The notes beneath the pieces were generated by a model. That model was not told where the DNA came from and searched no databases. It saw nothing but the letters and a program-made list of their open reading frames with translations. A stretch of 5,310 nt of DNA from assembly GCA_030146385.1 (NCBI GenBank), contig JASLBX010000414.1, positions 1 to 5,310 on the forward strand, in the 5' to 3' direction. The position numbers and the translations under genes were made by a program. Below, piece by piece: positions 1-5,151 of this stretch (its first letter is position 1; the number at the start of each line of letters is the position of its first letter). The stretch comes from Jiangellaceae bacterium. Its GTDB lineage: Bacteria > Actinomycetota > Actinomycetes > Jiangellales > Jiangellaceae.

Positions 1-184
1 CGTAGCCCCAGCGCGGGAAGTCGCAGTGGTTGCCGGGCAGGCCCCGGAAGATCGGAGCCAGGTCGGCGTCGGCGGTGTGGGTTTCGAAGCAGACCGTGTA
101 TCCGCCGTCGAGGTTCTCCAGGCGAACCTCGAGGCCGTCGAGGCGGATGGTTTCCGACGCGGTGTCGCGGGAGACGTGCGGCAT
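1..184 (-). CDS. Cupin domain-containing protein, N-terminal part (runs off the left edge)
   Basis: This reads from an ATG at 184 to the window edge, giving 61 residues and no stop. The start is well placed: GGAGGG (189-194) lies four bases upstream. The peptide begins MPHVSRDTASETIRLDGLEV. Around residues 48-61 it has the pattern G-L-P-x(3)-C-x-x-P-x-W-G-Y, which from memory resembles small actinobacterial single-domain cupins of about 110-130 residues, where this stretch opens the beta barrel just before the metal-site strands. The metal-ligand motifs themselves would lie outside the window, so whether it binds metal cannot be judged. No signal peptide or membrane segment is visible, so it is probably cytoplasmic. 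It lies downstream of the LuxR-type regulator on the same strand, 143 bases away, far enough for its own promoter. The family call is from sequence feel; substrate and function are unknown. Confidence 0.72.
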   Translation of the reverse strand, partial: MPHVSRDTASETIRLDGLEVRLENLDGGYTVCFETHTADADLAPIFRGLPGNHCDFPRWGY

Positions 185-197
185 GATGCCCTCCGGT

Positions 198-314
198 ATT
201 GGGTTGGTGCCCGCTGATCGGGTTCAGTGACGACGCTAGGGCGCGCGGTCGCGCACCGCGTCGGTCCAACCACCCAAGTGCGCCTCGGCCGACGGCTGGG
301 TGATTCCACCCAAT
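198..314. promoter_or_regulatory. Intergenic region with three TTGGGT(T)GG-like motifs upstream of the cupin gene
   Basis: Three related motifs are visible in the gap between regulator and cupin gene. ATTGGGTTGG is at 198-207 on the plus strand. TTGGGTGGTTGG is at 266-277 read on the minus strand. ATTGGGTGG is at 306-314 read on the minus strand. The last is part of a perfect hairpin-capable repeat, TGGGTG-ATTC-CACCCA (297-312). The first copy lies just upstream of the cupin ribosome binding site. Repeated boxes at this position suit an operator set or an upstream activator site, and the adjacent LuxR-type regulator is the obvious candidate binder. That is inference; I could not pick out a confident -35/-10 pair. 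Confidence 0.35.
244..260. repeat. Short GC-rich inverted repeat after the regulator gene
   Basis: CGCGGT (244-249) and ACCGCG (255-260) form a perfect 6-bp inverted repeat around a five-base loop. It sits about 70 bases past the regulator's stop codon, so it could form a small hairpin in that transcript. There is no T-tract on either side, so it does not look like a classical intrinsic terminator. In DNA this GC-rich, a 6-bp repeat can arise by chance. Confidence 0.25.
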
Positions 315-327
315 CAGTGCCGGGAGG

Positions 328-1977
328 TCAGACGAGCTCGTGTTCGTAGGCGTAGGCGGTGGCAGCCGCGCGCGACGGCACGCCGAGCTTGGTGAGTATG
401 CCGCTGACGTGCCGGTCCACCGTGCGCTCGCTCAGCATGAGCTCGGCCGCGATCGCCTTGTTGGTGGCGCCCGTGGACAGCATCCGCAGGACCTGCAGCT
501 CGCGCGGGGTCAGGCCGTGGGAACCGCGGGCCGCACTACGCCGACCGAGCCCGCGAACCGTGGCCAGGTCAGTCGCCGCGCCGAGCCTGTCGAACACCTC
601 CTCGGCCGCGGCGAGTTCGAGGTCGGCGGAGTCGTGATCGCCCAACGCCCGGCAGGCCAGCCCGAACAGCACTCGAGCCCGCGCCAGTTCGAACGGCGCG
701 TCGAGGTCCTGCCACCTCCCCACCGCATCACGCAGGTGCGCCAGGGCCGCCGAGGCGTCACCTTCGGCCAGCTCGACGGCGCCCTGAGCGGTCGAGACCA
801 TGGCAGCGAGCAGGTCGCTACGAAATGTCGCCGCGATCTGTGCGAGTTCTCCACACGCGTCGCGCGCGGCGTCGGTGTCGCCGACAGCGAGCACGATCTC
901 CACATAGCCGGGCAGGAGCCGCGATCGGAGCATCGGGTCTTGCCGCTCGCCGACCAGTCTGCCCGCGGCGGCGACCGCGTCATCCGTCCGGCCCTGGGCC
1001 AGGCGCAGCAGGGCCAGCCCAGGCTGGGGTTCACAGCCGAACCGGCTCGCTTCCCGGTAGGCCGTCTCGGCCTGCCCGAGCTCGCCGCGGAGCCGGTGTA
1101 GCTCCGCCTTCCGGTAGTAGGCCGCGCCGATCGCCCGCTGGACCCGCGGGTCGGCCAGCCACTCGCAGGCACGCTGCGCCTCCGCCATCGCCTCGTTCCA
1201 TGCACCGCGCAACTGCAGGATCTCGGCGCGGTGGATCAGGCACTGGCCGCGGTAGGGCACCAGCGACGGCTGGCGGTCGCACCAGCGAGCCAGCTCGGCG
1301 GTCCACGTTTGCGAGCGGGTGAGCTCGAAGACCTCCTGACACCCGTCGATCACCGTGCAGTACGCGTCGCCGACGGCGATGGCGGACAGCTCGCCCCCGG
1401 TCACCGCCAGCATCGCCTCGTCGAGCAGGGCCAGCCCCGCCCCGATCTTCCCGAGGTAAATTTGACAGCGACCCAGCCCGATCCTGGCCAGCGTCGTCAG
1501 CTCCGCATCGCCGAACCGCGCGCCGATCTCGACGGCGCCGGTGAACGCGGCTGCACCAGCTGGCGCGTCACCGGAGAACGTGGCCCGCAGCCCGCCGAGA
1601 TAACGCAGGTGGCCGTGCTCGACGCAGTCGATCCCGGCGTCGTCGAGTAGCCGCTGCGCCTTGTCGATCCACCCTCCGCCGAGCGTCATCTGGCCGTTGT
1701 TCAGCAGCCCGAACGCCAGCCAGAACGCGGCCCGCACCGCTCGGGCCGGATCCCCGGCACGCTCCCACGCGCGGTACGCCCGCGCCCACACGTCGACGCT
1801 CTCGCCGTCCTCGCCTACCAGCCAGGCGGCCTGGGCAAGCCGTTCGAGATCCGCACCATGCAGGGGTTCCGCAGCCTCTGCGGCCGAGAGCTCCGCATAG
1901 GCGTCCGCCCACGCCCTGCGGGTGAAGGCTGACCGACCCCGTTCAATCGCACCGGCCATGAAGCCAGTCTCGGCCAC
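328..1977 (-). CDS. LuxR-type transcriptional regulator with N-terminal TPR-like helical repeats
   Basis: This is a predicted cytoplasmic DNA-binding regulator of 549 residues that appears complete. The last 61 residues (about 489-549) are a typical LuxR/FixJ HTH: LTPRELQVLRMLSTGATNKA opens it, then IAAELMLSERTVDRHVSGIL holds the recognition helix. Residues 10-470 or so are Ala/Leu/Arg-rich amphipathic helices, such as ARAAFWLAFGLLNNGQ and AYYRKAELHRLRGELGQAE, in TPR-like pairs that probably sense a ligand or partner. I see no Walker A motif, so it differs from the large MalT/LAL ATPases, and no receiver domain. The listed start is GTG at 1977; an in-frame TAG lies six codons upstream. ATG at 1957-1959 (residue 7) is an equally good alternative, and neither has a strong ribosome binding site. 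It is divergent from the methyltransferase and upstream of the cupin gene. Control of these neighbours is inference; the effector is unknown. Confidence 0.9.
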   Translation of the reverse strand: MAETGFMAGAIERGRSAFTRRAWADAYAELSAAEAAEPLHGADLERLAQAAWLVGEDGESVDVWARAYRAWERAGDPARAVRAAFWLAFGLLNNGQMTLGGGWIDKAQRLLDDAGIDCVEHGHLRYLGGLRATFSGDAPAGAAAFTGAVEIGARFGDAELTTLARIGLGRCQIYLGKIGAGLALLDEAMLAVTGGELSAIAVGDAYCTVIDGCQEVFELTRSQTWTAELARWCDRQPSLVPYRGQCLIHRAEILQLRGAWNEAMAEAQRACEWLADPRVQRAIGAAYYRKAELHRLRGELGQAETAYREASRFGCEPQPGLALLRLAQGRTDDAVAAAGRLVGERQDPMLRSRLLPGYVEIVLAVGDTDAARDACGELAQIAATFRSDLLAAMVSTAQGAVELAEGDASAALAHLRDAVGRWQDLDAPFELARARVLFGLACRALGDHDSADLELAAAEEVFDRLGAATDLATVRGLGRRSAARGSHGLTPRELQVLRMLSTGATNKAIAAELMLSERTVDRHVSGILTKLGVPSRAAATAYAYEHELV

Positions 1978-2061
1978 CAGCGATTCCGCCGCTACTGCCT
2001 ACGACCCGAGCCGGTCTCCGGACGGCGGCATGATGGTGCGTTTCGAGCGTTCCCCCCAAGT

Positions 2062-2077
2062 CTGCATGCCTATGCAG
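2062..2077. promoter_or_regulatory. Perfect 6+4+6 palindrome, candidate operator
   Basis: CTGCAT (2062-2067), spacer GCCT, ATGCAG (2072-2077). This is a perfect inverted repeat about 85 bases upstream of the regulator's start, where an autoregulatory operator would be expected. Its length and symmetry fit a dimeric HTH protein such as the adjacent LuxR-type regulator. The binder is inferred, not shown. Confidence 0.4.
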
Positions 2078-2135
2078 CACTTACAGACGCGAAGTCGGCC
2101 AGGACGGGTCGTTGTGGCCCCGATTTTCCTTCAAG

Positions 2136-2149
2136 GTCACGGTCGTGAC
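2136..2149. promoter_or_regulatory. Perfect 6+2+6 palindrome, candidate operator
   Basis: GTCACG (2136-2141), GT, CGTGAC (2144-2149). It is a second perfect inverted repeat in the same divergent region, about 160 bases from the regulator start and 250 from the methyltransferase start. Its half-sites differ from those of the 2062-2077 palindrome, so the two need not bind the same protein. The role is inferred from position only. Confidence 0.35.
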
Positions 2150-2396
2150 GACGGTCATCATGGCTCTGGGTCCTCGCGTCTCGGACATTCCTTGTTATGG
2201 GTGTGCCCAGGTACGACAGCAGTACGCTTGTTACGTTGGGAACGACCAGCTGGCTCAGCCTCGGACCACCAGGATCGGGCGGGATGCCACGGAACGGACA
2301 CCGACGGTGCTGGGGGGACCCGTTGAGTGTGAACCCCATCGCCACCCCACGGGTTCTGATCATTGCCCTCGGCTCCACCCGGCGAGAAGATGGACC

Positions 2397-3194
2397 ATGG
2401 CAGATCTGACGGGAGCGGCGACCTTCCGAACCTCCGCGGAGGCATACGACCGGCACATCGGCCGCTACGGGCCAGCGCTGGCCCGGGCGCTCGTCGAGGC
2501 GGCGCACGTGTCCGCCGGCCAGCGAGCACTCGACGTCGGCTGCGGCCCGGGCGCGCTCACGGCAGCGCTTTCCGAGGTGCTCGGCACTGACCAGGTAAGC
2601 GCCATCGATCCCTCCGAGCCGTTCGCCGAGGCCTGCGCGCGGCGCCTCCCCGGCGTCGACGTGCGCATTGGGAGCGCGGAGGCCCTCCCCTTCGCCGACC
2701 ACTCGTTCGATGTGACCCTGGCCCAGCTCGTCGTCAACTTCATGAACGATCCGCGGGCGGGTGTTGGCGAGATGCGACGGGTGACGCGACCGGGCGGAAT
2801 CGTCGCCGCGGCGGTGTGGGACTACGCGGCCGAAATGACGGTCCTGCGTCGTTTTTGGGACGCTGCGGTCAGACTCGACCCGGACGTGGCAGATCGCGAC
2901 GAGGGCCGCTCCATGCCTTACTGCACCCCCGCGGAACTGCAGGAGCTCTGGCGCCACGCAGGGCTCGTTGAACCGGCAATCTCAGCGATCATAGTCGACG
3001 CGGAGTACAGCGGCTTCGAAGATCTGTGGCAGTCGCTCGAGCACGGCTCCGGTCCGTCGACCGCCCACGCCGCCTCCCTCCCGCCCGATCGCCGCGCCAA
3101 ACTGCGGGAAGAGCTTCGCCGCCGCCTCGACGTCGGCGAAGAGCCGTTCCAGCTCACCGCCCGCGCCTGGAGCGTGGTCGGCACGGCGCCCTGA
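2397..3194 (+). CDS. Class I SAM-dependent methyltransferase (Methyltransf_11/25 type)
   Basis: This predicted cytoplasmic enzyme moves a methyl group from S-adenosylmethionine to an unknown acceptor. It has 265 residues, usual for the family. SAM-binding motif I is ALDVGCGPG (44-52). The acidic residue after strand 2 is Asp71 in VSAIDPSEPF. A conserved adenine-side motif is GSAEALPFADHSFD (92-105), followed by LVVNFMNDP (111-119). Motif III is EMRRVTRPGG (125-134). The C-terminal third is helical and variable, as expected for an acceptor-binding cap. The frame stays open upstream to 2112, but ATG 2397 is the better start: GAGAAGA (2384-2390) precedes it and homology begins with the pre-motif Tyr17-Asp18. 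It is divergent from the LuxR-type regulator and 68 bases upstream of the unknown gene on the same strand. The motifs do not tell whether a small molecule or macromolecule is methylated. Confidence 0.9.
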   Translation: MADLTGAATFRTSAEAYDRHIGRYGPALARALVEAAHVSAGQRALDVGCGPGALTAALSEVLGTDQVSAIDPSEPFAEACARRLPGVDVRIGSAEALPFADHSFDVTLAQLVVNFMNDPRAGVGEMRRVTRPGGIVAAAVWDYAAEMTVLRRFWDAAVRLDPDVADRDEGRSMPYCTPAELQELWRHAGLVEPAISAIIVDAEYSGFEDLWQSLEHGSGPSTAHAASLPPDRRAKLREELRRRLDVGEEPFQLTARAWSVVGTAP

Positions 3195-3252
3195 GCTACC
3201 GCCGTCGCACGTAGCAGCGCCATCCCGACCAGCATCGACCCATGATCGCGTA

Positions 3253-3257
3253 GGAGG
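3253..3257 (+). promoter_or_regulatory. Strong ribosome binding site (GGAGG) fixing the start of the unknown gene
   Basis: GGAGG at 3253-3257 is five bases ahead of ATG 3263. It is the best Shine-Dalgarno sequence in the window besides that of the cupin gene. It favours ATG 3263 over the internal ATG at residue 16, and it is the main direct support that the unknown frame is translated. Confidence 0.7.
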
Positions 3258-3262
3258 TAGCC

Positions 3263-3757
3263 ATGGCCACATTCCCGGACCGACTGCCCCACGGAAGTGG
3301 TGCGTCCATGCGCATCGACCGGACTCGACTGCTGCTAGCCACTCGCGAGTCGATGACGGTCGACGACGTTGCAACGCTCCTTGTACCGGCGCGTCTCGCC
3401 CTCGAGGACGCTGGCGAGGAACCGGATGGGCGGCGTATGGCTCGGGTCAACCATACCGACACGAGGTTCTGGGTCCGGTCGGCAGACCGCGAGCCGCTCG
3501 ACGATCAGCGGGTGTCCCTCGTGTGGGAGATCCTTGGCGACGTGCTTGCGTGGATCGGGCCGGTCTACGTTCTCTCGGGGGGTCTCGAGCGCCGTTATGG
3601 TGCGCCGACGCTGGTCGGGGTCAACGTCGTTCGTCCGGTGGGGCGCTGCACGTTGACCCCTCGGGCGCGCCGGCGCTTCGGGGCGGCTATCGAGGCCACG
3701 CCGGAGGCTGCTGGGGCGGGGCGTAGCGTGGCTAGTGCGGGTCCGGGCTGTGGCTGA
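3263..3757 (+). CDS. Unrecognised 164-residue protein
   Basis: I do not recognise this protein. The frame runs from ATG 3263 to TGA 3755-3757, with GGAGG at ideal spacing. By hand count about 40 of its 164 codons end in A or T, so third positions are GC-rich as expected of a real gene here, perhaps slightly less so than in the methyltransferase. No signal peptide is visible. Residues 30-52 look like an amphipathic helix, with VDDVATLLVPARLALED inside it. Residues 84-106 (from VSLVWEIL through VYVLSGG) are hydrophobic, but Glu89 and Asp93 make a membrane span unlikely. A strand-like segment follows (APTLVGVNVVRP, 114-125), then a basic stretch PRARRRF (133-139). The last 20 or so residues are Gly/Ala-rich and look disordered. 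It follows the methyltransferase by 68 bases and may share its transcript. It sits beside insertion debris, so accessory origin is possible. Confidence 0.6.
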   Translation: MATFPDRLPHGSGASMRIDRTRLLLATRESMTVDDVATLLVPARLALEDAGEEPDGRRMARVNHTDTRFWVRSADREPLDDQRVSLVWEILGDVLAWIGPVYVLSGGLERRYGAPTLVGVNVVRPVGRCTLTPRARRRFGAAIEATPEAAGAGRSVASAGPGCG

Positions 3758-3999
3758 TCCGACGTGCCGACGAGCGGGTCAGGTCGGCCGCGCTGGATGT
3801 GAGTGTCGCCCCGCAGTGCCCTCCCGGGCCCGCCTCAGCTGCACGATCTCGCCGGGCGGCGGCGGCTTTCCGACGTGGTGTACCGGCAACTCCTCGCCGA
3901 CGTATCGCCCACCACTTAGATTCTCGCTACGGGGACGAGGCGCGAGCTCGCTGGAGGACACTGCGCTCCACGTTCGGTGTAGGCATGCACGTGCCCGGG
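3758..3999. other. Gene-free stretch between the unknown gene and the LLM pseudogene
   Basis: These 242 bases lie between the stop codons of two converging frames. I see no confident gene, RNA or intrinsic terminator. One short plus-strand frame from GTG 3803 to a TAG at 3917-3919 encodes a 38-residue peptide containing RRRLSDVVYRQLLADV, which looks protein-like but is too short to assign. It is in the same frame as the preceding gene, whose reading continues past its stop to TGA 3800-3802. Short palindromes CGGGCCCG (3825-3832) and GCGAGCTCGC (3942-3951) are present, but such sequences are common in DNA this GC-rich. Confidence 0.4.
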
Positions 4000-4755
4000 T
4001 CATCCCGCTGGGCCTGCTCGAATCACACCGCGGACCTGGTCCAGCGAGATTCCTGGTTCCAATTCGGTCATCCACCAAGTGGCGCCAGCCTCGGCGTAAC
4101 GGCCGACATCGCTGCCGGGACGAAGCTCGACGGCGATGTCAAAAGGCGCCGGGTTATCGCCGCGCAGGTCGCGGACTGCCGCCACGGCTTGCGCGAACTC
4201 ATCCACACCTTCGAGGTTGACCGGGAACAAGCCGTCGTAGCGGGCCCCCCGGCGCAGTGGCTTGACGTTGCCTGGGAACGCCGCGGCCCACACCGGTATC
4301 GGCGGCCGTTGCACCGGCCGAGTCAGGAACTGAACATCATCGACGAGGTAGTGCTTGCCGCGATGGTCGACCGGCTCGCCGGACCAGGCCGCCACAGGGA
4401 TCGCGAGTACCTCGTCGAGCATCTCGCCCCGCGCTCGATCATCGACCTGCTCCCCGGTCTTGGAGAACTCGCCAGCGAACTGGTCCCCGCCCAGACCCAC
4501 GCCGAGGATGAGGCGGCCACCGCTGAGCCGATCCAGCGTCGCGGTTTCCCTCGCCACCTTGGCCGGGCGCCGGCGCGCAAGCGGGGTGACCATCGGGCCC
4601 AGCATCACCTCTTCGGTCGCGGCCGCGATCGCCGCCAAGGTGATCCACGGATCGGCCACTTGCTTTATCGGCTCACGCCAGCGCAGCTGATCCCACACAT
4701 ACACCCCATGCCAGCCCCGCTCCTCCGCATCGGCGGCCAGCCGCGCCACTGGCAA
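4000..4755 (-). pseudogene. LLM class (luciferase-like, probably F420-dependent) oxidoreductase, 5'-truncated by an insertion
   Basis: The family uses F420 or FMN to oxidise or reduce small molecules on a TIM barrel in the cytoplasm. The surviving 251-codon frame carries clear signatures. They are LAADAEERGWHGVYVWDQ near the start, then LGPMVTPLARRRPAKVARET and LDRLSGGRLILGVGLGGDQF (about 52-93). WSGEPVDHRGKHYLVDDVQF and RPVQRPPIPVWAAAFPGN follow at about 124-162. The C-terminus, ending VRGVIRAGPAG, looks intact. What is missing is the first 20 or so residues, normally the first beta strand of the barrel ahead of the ARLAADAE helix. The frame could be opened from TTG 4753-4755, but an in-frame TAA lies at 4780-4782 and the codons between match no family start. 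A probable IS3 end falls at about 4750, so the first native codon would be GTG 4747-4749. The gene is most likely inactive. Whether the original cofactor was F420 or FMN is inferred from general resemblance. Confidence 0.85.
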
Positions 4756-4767
4756 TCCCTGGAACCG

Positions 4768-4778
4768 TGGAGACTCCA
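4768..4778. repeat. TGGAG-A-CTCCA inverted repeat at the inferred IS end
   Basis: A perfect 5-bp inverted repeat around one base lies about 18 bases inside the inferred terminus at 4750. It forms part of the GGAGACTCC motif used to call the IS end and may belong to the transposase binding site. The assignment rests on remembered similarity to actinobacterial IS3 termini. Confidence 0.4.
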
Positions 4779-4844
4779 GTTAGTGGCTGGTGCTGTCTGT
4801 CAAACCCCCGGGTAGCTGCCTTTAACGGCGCTGGAGCGGCGGTG

Positions 4845-4893
4845 TCCAGGGCTGGCCGGAGGCCTGTCCCGCAGGGACGCGCAGCGCCCTGGA
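4845..4893. repeat. Nested hairpin in the non-coding tail of the IS3 remnant
   Basis: The outer arms TCCAGGGC (4845-4852) and GCCCTGGA (4886-4893) are perfectly complementary over 8 bp. Inside them, GTCCC (4866-4870) and GGGAC (4874-4878) form a tight 5-bp stem with a three-base GCA loop. TGGAGGCC is also directly repeated at 4890-4897 and 4902-4909. It lies about 45 bases past the transposase stop codon, so it could fold in the transposase mRNA and act as a terminator-like or stabilising structure. No T-tract follows on the minus strand. Confidence 0.45.
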
Positions 4894-4938
4894 GGCCGCC
4901 GTGGAGGCCCCGTACGCTGTCCAGCTCCCGGGTGGTGA

Positions 4939-5151
4939 TCACGCCGCCTCCGCCAGCTGGCTGGCTTGTGCCTGTTCGTAGGCCACCGGCGAGATCATGC
5001 CGATGGTGCTGTGCCGACGGTCGGCGTTGTACTCCTCGATGTACCCGGCGATTGCCCGGCGGGCCTGCGTGCGGGTACCGAACCGCTGATCATCGAGTAG
5101 CTCGAGCTCGAGGGTCGAGTTCCACGACTCCGCGGCCGCATTGTCCAGGGC
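4939..5151 (-). pseudogene. IS3-family transposase (OrfB, integrase-core type), C-terminal fragment
   Basis: The frame ends at TGA (4939-4941) and is open for 70 codons up to 5151; the next codon upstream is TAA (5152-5154). The peptide has the hallmark ending of the DDE integrase core of IS3 OrfB. ALDNAAAESWNSTLELELL contains the third catalytic acidic residue (Glu, codon 5128-5130). RFGTRTQARRAIAGYIEEYN follows, then RRHSTIGMISPVAYEQ, the conserved R-x-H-x-x-[LI]-G-x-x-[ST]-P pattern. Intact OrfB proteins are roughly 280-300 residues, so about three quarters is missing, including the first two catalytic aspartates. The usual sequence just before this point is a G-D dipeptide, which is absent, placing the break within a codon or two of 5151. 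It is dead as an enzyme. Confidence 0.9.

Larger units (their letters stand above)
1978..2396. promoter_or_regulatory. Divergent intergenic region between regulator and methyltransferase genes
   Basis: These 419 bases separate two divergently transcribed genes and must hold both promoters unless the transcripts start elsewhere. I see no convincing gene: open frames here lack family resemblance and good ribosome binding sites. Visible structure includes the palindrome CTGCAT-GCCT-ATGCAG (2062-2077) and the palindrome GTCACG-GT-CGTGAC (2136-2149). CTTGTTA also occurs directly repeated at 2191-2197 and 2227-2233. Local base composition is somewhat more AT-rich than in the flanking genes, as expected for a control region. 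I could not assign a -35/-10 pair with confidence for either direction. Confidence 0.55.
4750..5151 (-). mobile_element. IS3-family insertion sequence remnant, transposase 3' end plus one terminus
   Basis: This remnant contains the last 70 codons of an IS3-type transposase and about 190 bases of downstream sequence. The outer boundary is inferred at about 4750. Reading inward on the plus strand, the sequence starts TGGCAATCCCTGGAACCGTG and continues into GGAGACTCC. That resembles, from memory, the TG-starting, GGAGACTCC-containing ends of actinobacterial IS3 elements. It also coincides exactly with where oxidoreductase homology ends. An alternative end is TGTCAAACCCCCGGG at 4798, which would leave 4750-4797 unexplained. 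The other end is cut at about 5151, so the left terminus and most of the transposase are gone. The element cannot move on its own. Confidence 0.65.

Noticed and set aside
26..230. Short plus-strand frames near the left edge
   Set aside because: They are antisense to the cupin frame, which has GGAGGG at correct spacing and family-like sequence.
340..1101. Plus-strand open frames antisense to the LuxR-type regulator, and others further along it
   Set aside because: They are by-products of GC-rich codon structure in the regulator, which has a recognisable HTH and full-length frame on the minus strand.
2112..2396. In-frame upstream extension of the methyltransferase to ATG 2112 (95 extra residues)
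   Set aside because: The extra residues show no family resemblance, run through the divergent control region with its palindromes, and the methyltransferase fold is complete from ATG 2397, which has its own GAGAAGA site.
2197..2409. Possible 70-residue gene in the divergent region
   Set aside because: There is no good ribosome binding site, the composition is not protein-like, and it overlaps the methyltransferase start out of frame.
2070..2957. Minus-strand 295-residue frame antisense to the methyltransferase
   Set aside because: It spans the divergent intergenic region and the methyltransferase, with no recognisable domain; the plus-strand gene has all SAM-binding motifs.
4753..4755. TTG as a genuine start codon giving an intact short oxidoreductase
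   Set aside because: The family needs about 20 more N-terminal residues for its first barrel strand, and the bases just upstream look like an IS terminus with no ribosome binding site.
3799..4815. Long plus-strand open frame antisense to the oxidoreductase
   Set aside because: It mirrors the clearly homologous minus-strand LLM frame and its translation is Arg/Pro/His-rich without domain signals; long antisense frames are routine at this GC content.
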